64,000 nt of DNA from Nymphalis io (Eukaryota > Arthropoda > Insecta > Lepidoptera > Nymphalidae). The translations under genes and the position numbers were made by a program. Below are positions 1 to 12,500 of the stretch, piece after piece. Every line of letters begins with the position of its first letter. The stretch's first letter is position 1. The notes beneath the pieces were generated by a model. That model worked only from the letters and a program-made list of their open reading frames with translations, was not told where the DNA came from and searched no databases. The stretch covers positions 7,006,001 to 7,070,000 of the forward strand of contig NC_065908.1 of the NCBI RefSeq assembly GCF_905147045.1, written 5' to 3'.

Positions 1-250
1 ATTCACTTAAAATATTGCTGTCTAGAACTTTTACTGTATGGAGCAAAGCTAACTGCCTTTTATAGCCGAAGTGCGGTTTTGAAATAAAAGCCTTTAAATT
101 TCTACTACTGAATTCAGATCTCATCTTCTTTTTTAGAATAATTTTATAAATAATTCGATGGGAATCAAAAATTTTGAAAATAAAAATGGCGGCAGCAGGG
201 TTATTAAACCTACATTAGATACACGTAGAAAATGGATAACTAGACTGAAC

Positions 251-274
251 ATGTATATATATATATATATATAT
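251..274. repeat. (TA)n microsatellite
   Basis: A pure TA run of about 12 units. Confidence 0.85.
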
Positions 275-286
275 GTAGAAAGAATC

Positions 287-437
287 CCACAGGGACATCT
301 TACTTCCCAAATTTGGCGGCGCATTGGCGATGTGACGAAAAGTTAATAATTCTTACAGCGCCAATGTCTATTGGCGGTGGTGACCACTTATCATCCACAG
401 GCTCACTTGCTTTGCCTACTTATTTTATAAAAAAATA
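287..437 (+). repeat. Rep-B: diverged 3' half
   Basis: Rep-B is read in the direction that ends in poly(A). This copy has GGCGCATTGGCGATGTGA, TTCTTACAGCGCCAATG, TGACCACTTATCATCCACAGG and TATTTTATAAAAAAAT, with several changes from the younger copies. Confidence 0.65.
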
Positions 438-2704
438 GACAAAATAAGTTACTTTCTTTTATAATTCTAATATATAAAAGAAACTTGATGTCTTTCAAAC
501 TTATGTTCGTATACTGTACGCTCTTTATATTCATAATTTGTTATACCTACATGTCAAAGCAATATGTATCCCTAAATGAAGACATCTTTAAATTCCAATG
601 AAAAGCTCTCGTTCTCGTGTTATATACACACATACACAAATAAAAGCCAATTCGGCGTGAATCATTTGAATAATACATGAGTAGCTAAAAGGACGCATTT
701 GGACTTTTATCGCTAAATTGGAGTTGAACCTTGTAAAAATTATTGCTTCGTGTACACGATGTGATTTTATATGGTCGTAGCTTGTTTCCGCTTTGGAGCG
801 TTTTGTTTATGCAATTGTGACTTTTCTTTTAAATTCTAATGAATTATTGTTAAAAAAAAATGTTTTTTTTTTATATATAATTTCTTTAATTCATAAAATG
901 ACAGGCTGAGCAGAAGTCGCCTCCTATTAAGAAGAATACTTGGATCTTCTTCCGTCAAATTGCACTAGTTTAAATAAAATAATAACGAATGACATAAAAG
1001 CCTCGTGTTTCATTCGCAGATGATTCGACAAATTTAAAAATAATAGTCACTTGACAATAAGATAAATCATTAAATCCGCAGTCTAATAACAATGAAGGGA
1101 CAAGGAAAAGTTATAACAAAGATATGAAAAAGAGCAATAAGGGCTGAGGCGAATACGTCTAGGCAGTCGTTTCGGTTACTAAAAGGTAGGGGAATTATAG
1201 GTACATAAAAAAAGAAGGGAGGCCGGAGACAATGTCAGGGGAGCTGCGTGGCTCGTTATGAAGTCCCCGGACGTAAATATGTATTGTCGAGCTGTTCCCC
1301 GCTCAACCAACTTATTTCTATCTTTCTTAAACAAAAATACAATGAACATAAGCACTATTACAATGTTTCCCAATCAACATTCTTATGTATGAAGTAACGT
1401 GTGTATAGTTAGTATTTTTGTTTTAGTATTTGGTATATACAATTCAAATTATTTATTAAGCAGTTTTTGTATATAAACTGTAATACAGGCATGTGTACAC
1501 ACTGTTGAAACATTGCCTTCACTATTCTACGTTAACCGACCGAGATGTTACTTTATAATAATCTGTGCGCTAACCGAGCTGAGAGCATGTTTCATTTATA
1601 AAAAAACATTCAACCGACTGGGGACCATACCTAGGATAGTTAATAAAAAGCTCTGTTTGCGCTACGCCAGCGAGGCGATAATGTTTGGTGTCTGGCGAGC
1701 AACTATTGATTAGTTCTTTTCATTCCCCTGCGCATCTAGCCGCCGGCCCGTCGTTACGTATGTATTTCCCAGGAGATAAACTAAGAGTAACGAACTTAGC
1801 TTTGAATAATTACAGTTTTGTTACTTTGAAAGAGTAAATAAAGTTTTAATGATTTCTATTTCGCCTTACTCTTAATCATTAACTCGTTTGAAATCAGAGC
1901 GTGAATAACAATATAAAGGATATTTTTATTATTTACTGAATACGCTTCATCAAACCTTACAAACAAAAATTGTTAGATTTTTTTTGTAACGTCCTTCGTG
2001 TAAAAACTTCGAAGTTCCGACAGAAAGAATCAATTACGGTTTTTTGTAGAGTACAGAAACTCCAGCAATTCATATTTCTATTCAGCTAGTGAATTCAATT
2101 TTCATATTGTAAATCTTTAATTAAACTCAAAGAAGAAAAAAGGCTTCATATTAAATACTTAATATAATATAAGACTTTATTTAATTAAAGTTATTACAAT
2201 GCAACACGTGTAATTATTAATACCTAAATATAGAACTAGTTATAATACTTTTTATTAAACCTTTCAACAACAACACCAAGAATGCTGTTACTTTTCTTTG
2301 TTTGAAAATCCTCCTGTTTTCTACAAACAATACGCTTCTGTCTAATGTTTTATATATAATTAAATCCTGATTTAGCTTTCCTTTTATCTTTAAGCATTAA
2401 AATTATGTAATTAAATATTAAAATTTTGTATAAAATAAACTGAATCTACTTTTATGTATGTACCTCAATATCTTTTAACTGGAGAATTAAACTCTATCTG
2501 CCTTTAAAATAGTATGTATTCCTCTATATGTGATATATTACGTTGTTATACATCTTGTACGGATTAGTGTTACTTTATAAATGCTTGTAACTTCTCTATT
2601 TATTCTATTCTTGAAATATCTATTTTTCTCCTCACTGTACGTGCGTTAGGTGCGGGAGCAGGACTGGTATTAGATAAACAAGTATATTAAGTAAATAAAA
2701 GCCT
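438..2704. other. No recognisable gene or repeat
   Basis: AT-rich sequence with scattered short frames (1179-1373, 1513-1713) of random character. Nothing supportable seen. Confidence 0.5.
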
Positions 2705-2832
2705 ATGTCGTTCCTTGTTGCTCAAGCTTGCTCCATATTAAATTTCATCAAAATCGATTCACTGGTTTAGCCGTAAAAACGTAACAGACAGATAGAGTTA
2801 CGCATTCGCATTTAAAATATTAGTATTGATGT
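2705..2832 (+). repeat. Rep-F tail fragment
   Basis: AAATTTCATCAAAATCGATTC, AAAAACGTAACAGACAG and CGCATTCGCATTTAAAATAT. Confidence 0.45.
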
Positions 2833-2844
2833 ATTTATTATTAT

Positions 2845-2930
2845 CACAAATTAAGCACATGAAAATTAAGTGGCGCTTGCCCGGGTTTGAACCCACGATC
2901 ATCGGTTAAGATTCACGCTTTCTACCAAAC
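2845..2930 (-). repeat. Rep-A fragment: tRNA-like head only
   Basis: Reads AATTAAGCACATGAAAATTAAGTGGCGCTTGCCCGGGTTTGAACC on the + strand, so the head is in - orientation and the body is absent. The B box is intact; the A-box end is degraded. Confidence 0.75.
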
Positions 2931-3659
2931 TTCCATCGAGGCTTTTTAAAATTTTTTAAATGAAATTTAAATTATATTAAAGTATACATGATTGGGGAGG
3001 GTTTCGTCCATCAGTGGACGGCGATAAGCTGAAAAATAAATAATTGTAAGAGTCAAACTTTAAATTCCAATTTAAAAGCTTGTCTTAATGTCAACTCTGA
3101 TTTGTATATGAAAACATGTGTAAATTAAACAGGATTTTTAATTACTTATCATTAAGCGAATCGTTGAAATTGTAAGTGTATCCTTCATTCCGCTAATGGA
3201 AAAAAAATATTTTTTTAATTCATCCAGTAATTACCTGAGTATTTAAACCGTGGACATTTACGATAATGGTCCGCGATTGAGGTATTTCGTGCCCTTTTAG
3301 TTTTAAAGACCCTTTTAAGTCTGAGCCGTATGAACGTTTCAATTTATCGCCTCTCGGATCCTGTAGTACCTCTCTACTTAAAAGCATATTAGCTCAGTTG
3401 AAGGGTAAGAAAAAAATTAAATATTTAATCCTATAATGCTGCGCTTTAAATTATGCTATGAGTAAGAAAAAATGTTTTGCACTATAATGTTATGAGTGTA
3501 CAGTTATGTTAAATAATTGGTTATATCAATTGATAGCTATGATAGTTTTGTATAAACAATAAACTACGAAAATATTTAAATAGACCTTTCTAATTTGTAT
3601 ATAATACATACTAACTATGCATTCCTCCTGACCAAACTTCTGTCAAATTTATATGCAGA

Positions 3660-3850
3660 AGAAGATAATAGTTCATATGTGCGTCCACTGACACAGATAT
3701 AATCGCCTTTACCTCACTCTATGGACAATGGAATGGTAACCCGACACGACCGGAGAGAGATCAGAATTATACACGGAAATGTAACACCGTCAACTTCGAA
3801 ACTGAAAGCTCTACGGAGAGTTTCTTGACAGGAAACCCAAATCAATTTGA
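3660..3850 (-). repeat. Rep-D: diverged fragment
   Basis: In reverse orientation, GCGTCCACTGACACAG, TTACCTCACTCTATGGACAA and GGTAACCCGACACGACCGG match the Rep-D body. Confidence 0.45.
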
Positions 3851-5444
3851 TTAGCCCGACAATGACTTGAATCTGCAACCGTCACCACGAGAACGAAGTA
3901 ATCGGATGCTTAGATCTATGTTTGTCAGGTTTAACGGTAATCCTTTGAATTATGTCTTACCCAAATCTACTGCTATTTAAAAAAAATTAAAAAAACTATG
4001 TTTTTAGTTGTGTTTTTCTAACATCTGAAGACACCTAAAGACAGAACACCATTATTGCATAGTTTTCAAGATCAATGGCAATTATAATTCAGTAAATATA
4101 TATGTTATTTATTACATGATTTTTATATACAACTACACTCAAATCTTTCTGTATTGTTGCTATTAATAAATTGTTAAGTGCATGTAATTTTTATATACGG
4201 TACATAATATGCGTGATAGGTAAAACAGTGTACATAAAACTCATCACTGAGTTATCCGGATCAACAAACTGTACCCACCGTTAGTTCAATGGCGTACATT
4301 CTAGTGCTCCACAAAATACTTTTTCCTCAATCTATTATATTAATCATTTCATTCGGTGTATATTATAAAATGTAATAAAACATACGTTATAGTCCATATA
4401 TAAAAATATAAATATACCTACAGAGGATTTAGTACAACATATTAACTTAACTAACTAAACCGTATAATTATAACAGTTATTATAAACTCTTAGTGTTGAG
4501 GAGCTGTGAGTTAAACTCCGCACCACAAGCTGTGGTTGAGGCTTTATGAACGAGCTGTCTAGGAAACTTAGCTTATTACAAGACCCGTAAACTGTTTACG
4601 ATGTATTACGTGAGGTGTATATTTATGTTATTTTATATTAAACAAACAATAATGTATACATTTAGAGTCCTTTACTTATTGGAGCCTGTGTCTAAAGCGC
4701 TAGTCTCTTCCGATGACTTTATGCAATTTTAAAAGTAACATGCTATACGCATATTTGTAATTACTTTAATCGGCTTGTTTCATTTTTATATTATTAGATA
4801 TTTATACGACTTTCGCTAATTTTAACGAATGAACAGAGCGAAATTTGTTACACAAATAGAGTGACATAAAGTATGTGACAATCATGGTATTGATATTGAT
4901 TCTGAGTCTATATAATAGTCGTTATAATAACTTTTTTATTTACTGATTTGTTATAAGTACACACGGTCGACCTTGACCGGTTTTTTTAAATAAAATTTTA
5001 ATAACCTTTACGTTTTCAAATTCACATCTATACAATAGACAATAAAAGAAGAGTTTTACAATTGTTTTAACCGATTTACATAACATGTGTAGTTTTGGTC
5101 TTAGTATACATTTATTTACTTACAATACTACTAAAAAAGAAGCGACCTTAGACTTAAAATATTTATTTATTATATATTTTTTTAAATTAATCCCAAGTGA
5201 CTCTTAACGCTCCTGTTACCATGACAGTCACGCCTCGTTGTTTTTTTTTTACTGAATTATTATACAATGTACCAAAATTTTCGTTTCAACAAATTACGTG
5301 AGAACAATTGCAATTATTTTTCTTGTTGATCTTTCTTTATACGTTCATAGAATATAATCAAAATCAAAAACCTTTATTCAATATAGAAGCGTTACACTTA
5401 CTTATTGATTGGATATATAAATTATATATATATGTGTGTGAGAG
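3851..5444. other. No recognisable gene
   Basis: AT-rich; small TA/TG runs near 5415-5450. Nothing else seen. Confidence 0.5.
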
Positions 5445-5590
5445 AGACGGCTGCTAAGTATTATGTCCTTTTCTGAACACCTGACAACGTGTATGCAAAA
5501 TGTCACGATGATCGATTTAGTAGTTAAGACATGAAAGCGTAACGTATAATATTTTTTGAAAACACTTTCGCCTTTATAATCGTAATTAGT
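5445..5590 (+). repeat. Rep-F copy
   Basis: TGTCCTTTTCTGAACACCTG, ACAACGTGTATGCAAAATG, GATGATCGATTTAGTAG, GAAAGCGTAACG and CACTTTCGCCTTTATAAT. Confidence 0.55.
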
Positions 5591-6344
5591 TACGATTAAT
5601 ATAATAATTATAATATTAAGTTTTGATTTGCCAATAAGTAACTGTAATACTTCGAAATGGAATAAATACGTTTGAATTTAAATGTCTTTGATAAGTATTA
5701 CAATTTGTCATTTTATCAAAAAAAAACAAAGATAAATTATCTCATTTCGCAGCAGGTTTTTTATCATAACAATTTTATTCGCTTAATTGAGAAAGCAAAC
5801 ATTTCGGAAGTTCAAAGGGAAGGACGAGGAAGAATTGGGTCAATAGAGTATCGAGAAGGCATTTAGCGTTATTACGAGGCCTTGGAGCGAGGCTGAGTGG
5901 GTATATTCATAAAAACCACGGCATTACTGCGGATGTGTTTGTTAAACGGCTATAATTTAAATATCCTAGCTAAACGTTTTATTTATGGCTTATAGATATT
6001 ACAAACGGACACAGTTTTTTTTTTAATATAAAATTGGAAGGTAAATGCTCCAAGAAAAAAATCAAACATACCTTAATATTATAACAAACGAGAGCTAAGC
6101 TATTGCAATGCTTATTTGCACTGGTCCTCTCACCCTTTAACTTAGTTGGTAGATATCATCACAAACATCTCAACTAACTTTTTTTTTAAATTTCACAATT
6201 GACAGTTTTGAACATTTTTTCGGTTCCTGTTTTGAAAGTGTATAAATTGTACCACATAATCGTTACTTTATAATAACAGTTAATTGTACAGTCGGATAAC
6301 ATTCGTAAGTAGCTTAATTAGGCCTGTTCCTAGTACTAATAAAA
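5591..6344. other. No recognisable gene
   Basis: AT-rich sequence; the 64-codon frame at 5672-5866 is K/N/I-rich and looks random. Confidence 0.5.
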
Positions 6345-6650
6345 AGCCGAGATGGCCCAGTGGTAAGAACGCGTGAATCTTAACCGATGATCGTGGGTTC
6401 AAACCCGGGCAAGCACCACTGAATTTTCATGTGCTTAATTTGTGATTATAATCTCTCGTAATATCTCGTGCTTTACGGTGAAGGAAAACATCGTGAGGAA
6501 ACCTGCATGTGTCTAATTTCACTGAAATTCTGCCACATGTGTATTCCACCAACCCGCATTGGAGCAGTGTGGTGGAATAAGCTGCAAACCTTCTCCTCAA
6601 AAAGAGGAGAGGAGGCCTTTAGCCCAGCAGTGGGCCATTCATAGGCTGTT
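6345..6650 (+). repeat. Rep-A: tRNA-derived SINE, near full length
   Basis: Starts AGCCGAGATGGCCCAGTGG with an A-box-like TGGCCCAGTGG and a B-box-like GGGTTCAAACCCGG, the tRNA-derived head. The body follows with CATCGTGAGGAAACCTGCA, the CCAACCCGCATTGGAGCAG block and the ending AGCCCAGCAGTGGGCCATTC. The layout is that of the tRNA-derived SINEs of butterflies (Metulj-type, by recollection). This copy is about 306 bp and looks fairly intact. Confidence 0.88.
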
Positions 6651-7049
6651 ACGGTTACGGTAGTGATAATGGTATGTATGTTCGTCAATATTTATACGAA
6701 TATACTCAATATACATATACACTTACTTTATTAATGTTTCACTTTTAATTCTAAATGGCTATAAATAAAATGAAAAATATTTCACATTTCTTTTCATTTA
6801 CCTTAGTGAACGTAAGGTAAGCTTAAAAAGGTCTTTCAAAATTAAGCTGAAGGTTCCTTGACCGTTATTTATTTTATAAACCACGTTGAAAATAGAAAGC
6901 TTCAAAGTAACACACAATGTTGTCTATGTAGTTATGTGCGGTTTTTTCTTATCAGTATTTTGAAATCTTAAATAACAATTTTAACTTTGTTTTATAATAT
7001 ATAGTGATGTTACCTAAACTAATTGTGTACTAATCAACAATAGTACTTG

Positions 7050-7404
7050 ACTTGGTCTAGTGGCTAGTAGGCCGCAGATCCCGAAATTCTTGGTTCAAAT
7101 TCCAGATCGGGCCAATAAAACAGTTGTTGGGTTATTCTGTCGAAAATATTCAGTAGCATCTCGGAACCTGAAAGTGTGTACATTCCCGTACTTAGGAAAA
7201 ACACGTTAAGCCGTTGGTCCTGCACCTGTATCTATCTGCGGTTGTGTCGGATTGCCGTCGTATCGGGTTATGAGAGTGAGGTAATAGAAACGTCATCCGT
7301 GTTTGCGCGCACACTAATATGTTTTATGCAGTTGGCTAATCTCTCTTGAGATTGGCTGCCGTGGCTGAAATCGGTCAGGAGGACATCATCAACAAAAAAA
7401 AAAT
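7050..7404 (+). repeat. Rep-D: second SINE-like family, full copy
   Basis: Starts ACTTGGTCTAGTGGCTAG (A-box-like TGGTCTAGTGG), then TTCTTGGTTCAAATTCC (B-box-like), a body with ACGTTAAGCCGTTGGTCCTG and CGGATTGCCGTCGTA, and an A10 tail after CATCATCAAC. It looks like a tRNA-derived SINE unrelated in sequence to Rep-A. Confidence 0.72.
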
Positions 7405-9729
7405 AGCTTTGCTTTGTTTAATTTGTATGACAGTACGTATGTATGTATAGCAGCTTATATAGTGGTTACTATCCACGTGGTCGATATGTTGTTGCAACTT
7501 TTTATTTGGTCGGAAAATTTGGTGATGATTTTAAGTTTAAGGCAGCATCAGAACTTCAGAAATGGATCGACGCGGGTGGAAGCTTATCTTTCTTTGATCA
7601 CGTGACATTTCAAATACAATCTTGGAGTTCCAAAAACGTATCCGTCAACCGTTTCCGTACCGTCTTTACCGATCATAGAGATTGTGAAATGTCAGAAAGT
7701 AATGTTGACTATACCAATTATAACATTTAAGAGATCAAACTATCGGTCTGTTTTTAACATTTCACGAGTGAAATACGAAGTGAGTTATAACAGAATAGCA
7801 CAGCAAGTCATGAGTGTGTAAGACGATTGAAAACAAATAGCTAGGTTACATATTTTAAAAGCGAACTGCGAATATATTTTAGAACTGACTATCACAATTT
7901 CAACATAATATTATAATTACAAGTTTTAAATTTGTTGCATTTCGTCACGAACATTCTGAGCATAAATGGTATGGCATGTACATTGTACAATATTGCTAGA
8001 TACAATAATTAATTTAATGTCCATCGACAGGAGTTTGAAAACGGTTCAATAAACTTTTAATTAAATATAATAATTTTAATATTTGCTCTTTCATTATTTT
8101 TAGTTAGATATTCGATGGTGATGGTATGACTAGCAGACAACAAAAAGGAAATTCAGTTTCTATAGAATTTCTTTTGCTTTAATTTTTGTTTATTACATAA
8201 TAATTAATATAAACATAAAGAGTATAAAACATGTTTTTGTTTTCCTTGTAATTTTTTTTCCCAACGCTATTTGTTTTTGTCTCTTTTTTATTTATTACAG
8301 TCTCGTATTTACTTTTTCATTTCATCCAGCAATCAAAGGCGCCCTCGACTCTCCAGCATCCACTCGCGTGAGATGACTGAAACATTGGCTTCAAAGGAAA
8401 CGAGTACTTATGGAATACTGAAGAGCTCATGTGTGGTGTACATTCGTAATAATCAAATAGCAGTGGCATTAACCCGATCTTATATATATATATTTAAATA
8501 ACTGTTTATTGTTTAAATTACTTTTAGAAGAATTTCTCTGATGGTGAGTGGCCACCATCACTAGTAATAACATTGGCTCACTCACTTTAAAAACGGGAAA
8601 AACAAAAATATTAAAATGATCTGGAATCTTCAGAATAAAATAAAAACAAAACATTTCTTCATTTCTCAACAGTTATGGCATTAAAAAAATTCTCAGCTAA
8701 TGACATTATAACATTCACATTCATTGTGACATTTTTTATTGCGACGTAAATCCTCCTTATATTTTATTATGAATATAATAAATAGACAAAATGACAATTC
8801 CAGGCATTGGCGAACAGGTTGATTCCGGTTTTAGTCACTGTACGTACTACGCTACTACAGACGCAAAAACGACTCCATGCTGATTTATCTGTACACGACA
8901 TGAACACTTGTATCTGTGTACTGGTAACATTATTTCTTACAGTTTTCTAATAGAAATTTTCCTCGAATGTATTGAGGTAAAGGCCGATTATACGGCTTCA
9001 ATGGCTTTATCGTGTAATCGACGTACTTTTACAGAAAACTCCAATAGACTTTTTACTTCGTTCCGGTTTCGCGTTCATGTTCATTTAATGAGTACAAAAA
9101 TATTATAAACTATTGTCGCTACTTTAACTTCGTACATTGAAACGCAAAATATTGTTTCGAAAAAGTTTAAATACAAGATTATTCCATTTAAAAGTTTTTA
9201 AACGAAACGGTCCGTATTCCGATTTCTAAGTTGTTTGTAACGACGATTATTATGTTACAAAGTCAATTTTGTTATGTAAATAATAGTCAGTACGACGTAA
9301 CTCGAAAACAAGTAATTTATTACCTAATGTAAAAACAATGCCGTACGTAAACTGCACAAATTCTAGATCGAAGTATGTTTCAGACAAACCTCGACAAACA
9401 AACATAACAATATATCAACCAGCTGTAACCAGAATTTAAGTTATTCATGCAAATATGGTGCTTATATTGTATGCAATGTAACCTAGTATCGCCTGGACCA
9501 TTTATCTCAAATGAGCCTGTTTCAGTATGCAAGAGGCGTATTGCGAGCACTAGGTACTGTATGCAAACAACAGCCTATTTGCATTTATAAAAATTTCTAT
9601 ACATATGTTCAGTTTAGAAGCTCAGATTGATTTTAACAATGCAAGGTTTTACGACTATTGTTTCGCATTGTTCAGTTTGAATAATACGTAAAATAATAAA
9701 TAGTAGCAAGTTAACTAGCTCGTTGTCTA
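7405..9729. other. No recognised gene; one protein-like open frame
   Basis: A 95-codon + frame at 7443-7730 has balanced amino-acid composition but no recognised family. The rest is AT-rich. Confidence 0.4.
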
Positions 9730-10018
9730 TGTAGTTATCTTATAAAGTTGCAGATCCACGATCCCTAGATCCACGCGGAATTAAAACGCGACCAAATAAA
9801 AAAGCTATAGGTTTGTAAGATTCTCAGTGGTTCTCCGATGTTAATGTAATTTACAGTGTTACACTCCCGTATCTTCGAAAATCTCTCCCGTCTTTCCCGT
9901 CATTTTATCTTCCATCAGACAAGAGAGTGCACCTGAGTTTGCGCATACCCTTGTGAGCTACAATATCTCTTTCACAGTTGGCTAAGCAGAAATCAGTCAT
10001 GCAGACATTGTCATCATC
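9730..10018 (+). repeat. Rep-D: diverged copy
   Basis: Shares the head (GTTGCAGATCCACGATCC), GATTCTCAGTGG, GAGTTTGCGC, CAGTTGGCTAAGCAG and CATTGTCATCATCA blocks with 7050-7404 in the same order. Much changed. Confidence 0.55.
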
Positions 10019-11583
10019 AGTACCAAAATTTATATCTTAAATATTCAAACTTACAATTAATTAGCGATGTAAAAGATACAAATGAAATTCTATTGATTGA
10101 AGTTGATACATAAAAAAGTTGTGTTTTATGTACCCATTGTTATAAAGACATACATATGTAGGCGTGTTTGTTGATTGATTAAGACAGTACATTGAAAAAT
10201 TAAAAAAATATTTATTGTTAATAGTCAGTTCGTATATTTGTTGCAAAATAATTTTCAAATGACAAAATTAATTGAACAATATTTTATATATACATTAAAA
10301 TTTAATGTAATGATTTCATTAAAAGAGCATATAGAGGAAATTCGAGTTCAGAAAAAGTCTTTGGTAACGACCTAATGCATAATTCCATTCATGTGTTTGC
10401 GAGCTACAGCGTTTTAATCGAGTTTTGGAAGTTATCCAGAAAATAATGTAGTGTTAAAAAACAAAATAAAAAAATAACCTATATTTTGTATAATGTAGTT
10501 TCGTTTCAATAAAAATGGGTTTGGAAGATTGAATATAAACCTCTTTGTCTTTTAAGAAATTGTTTGTCGTTTTTTTAGTTTTATTTATTTTGTTAAACAA
10601 GAAAAATATCAGAGTATTATTAAATAAAAAAGTCAAGTCCTTTTGCTGAGCTCCTAACAATAAATATAAAAAATCTTTAAAAGAAAACGTCCCGGCCTTT
10701 TTAAATATTTAATTTTATTAACTTCTTAGTGTTATCGAGGCTTTTTTATGTTAGTGGCTGTTTTTTGTTTTGTATTTCGTCTGCAGTGACCGGACTACGA
10801 ATGCGCCAAGAAATTCGCTGGCATTGTTAAACGAAAATAATCGCATATTCGACCATCAGACGCGACATTCAAAAAATATAATCCTTATCATCATTTTTTT
10901 TTCGATCTCCGCTGAATGCGAACTGATTTTGATGTTTTTTTTAGGTTATATGTAATGCTTTCTGTGAGTTTAAAGAGAAATCTCCATTTTAAAAGTCGAA
11001 TAAGGATAGAAAACTAACGGATTTGTGACTTGTTGTTATGAATAGATTATATTTTTAAGATAAGAAGCCCTTTGTTAATTAAAAGATAAGTAATACGAGA
11101 TAAGATAATTGTAATCTCGTAAAAAGTTATTTATATACAACCGAATCATAAGGTAGATAACATAATTAATAATTATATGTATAAACATTATTTTTTTAAC
11201 AATTGTTTTTCTTTTTCCAGGTAATTAAATAAGGAATAACGAATGCAAAGTTAAAGGAAATATTGAGATGATTAATTCGGTAAGTATATCAAAATGAAAT
11301 GATAATATTCGAAACGCAAAGCAAACGGAAGCTCGAATCAATTCCATTCAATAACATCGTATAATATCCATAATATATTCTAATTCAATAAAGCCGCTAA
11401 ATTGTTTATCTATGTGCCTTTATCTTCAGTCCATAGCCTCCATTGTTGTAGCTGGGGGGGCTATTAAGTACACCGCTTCATCGATAAGTATCAATGCCAT
11501 TAAGTTAACCTTTCATCAAATCGGTAGCGATAAGGTGGTTTCGTGCTTGTTATATGTAGTTTACGGTTACAATTCGTCATATT
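10019..11583. other. No recognisable gene
   Basis: AT-rich with long A and T runs; no repeats of the families above. Confidence 0.5.
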
Positions 11584-11878
11584 TTTTTTTTTTTTTATAG
11601 AATAGGAAGGTGGACGAGCATATGGGCCACCTGATGATAAGTGGTCACCAAACGCCCTTAGACATTGGCATTGCAAGAAATGTCAACCATCGCTTATAGC
11701 CAATGCGCCACCAACCTTGGGAACTAAGACTTTATGTCCCTTGTGCCTGTAATTACACTGGCTCACTCACCCTTCAAACCGGAACACAACAATATCAAGT
11801 ATTGCTGTTTTGCGGTAGAATATCTGATGAGTGGGTGGTACCTACCCAGACGGGCTTGCACAAAGCCCTACCACCAGT
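11584..11878 (-). repeat. Rep-B: full-length copy (about 290 bp)
   Basis: The + strand begins with T15 and ATAGAATAGGAAGGTGGACG and ends CAAAGCCCTACCACCAGT. The sense strand is therefore minus, ending in CTATTCTAT plus poly(A). A TA-rich run at 11880-11912 follows and may be microsatellite growth at the insertion site. Confidence 0.85.
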
Positions 11879-12384
11879 GAGATATATTATATATTATATA
11901 TATATATATTACATCGTAAAGCAACCGTTGGACAATCGCCTCATTGTATATGTGGTGTTTTTTTTAATATAATTATTATCATTGTTTAAATGTTTATCAG
12001 TCATGTTCTTATTATTAAGTGACTGATAAATGCACTTCTGCTTATTTTGCGTTCATTCCACTGCTCCAGGGCATGTTTGTGGGTGCATCCCGTTCATGCA
12101 GCTTATTCTCTGTTTTTTTTTTTGTAACCATAGTGCACGATGTGAATAATGAACTAGTTAAGCAAATAAAAACTCAATGGTGAAAATACCAGGTGTGATG
12201 GTACCAGGATGTGAATGGTACATCAAACAAACTTTTAAATATACCAATGAAGGAGTATATATTAAATTATTATTTTTTTAAATATCTAGACACCAAGCAG
12301 ACGATGAAAATCGAGTTGACAGCTTAGATTCGATTCCGAGATCTGCAATCTAAACTTCGAGTCTTCGTTGTTGTTGTGTGTTGA

Positions 12385-12500
12385 TTGCAGATACCGGATG
12401 GGTTGAGGATTCGATTCCTACACGGGCATATAAAAGTTAGTGGGTCATTCAACCAAAGACCTCAAGGTCTGCAGTCTTATAAGCTAATCGATAGACTGAC
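12385..12500 (+). repeat. Rep-D-like head fragment
   Basis: GATTCGATTCCTACACGGGC with a B-box-like core and AAAAGTTAGTGGGTCATTC resemble the Rep-D head. Weak. Confidence 0.3.

Noticed and set aside
6345..6420. tRNA genes at the heads of Rep-A and Rep-D copies
   Set aside because: A and B boxes are present but the acceptor and anticodon stems do not pair; they are SINE heads.
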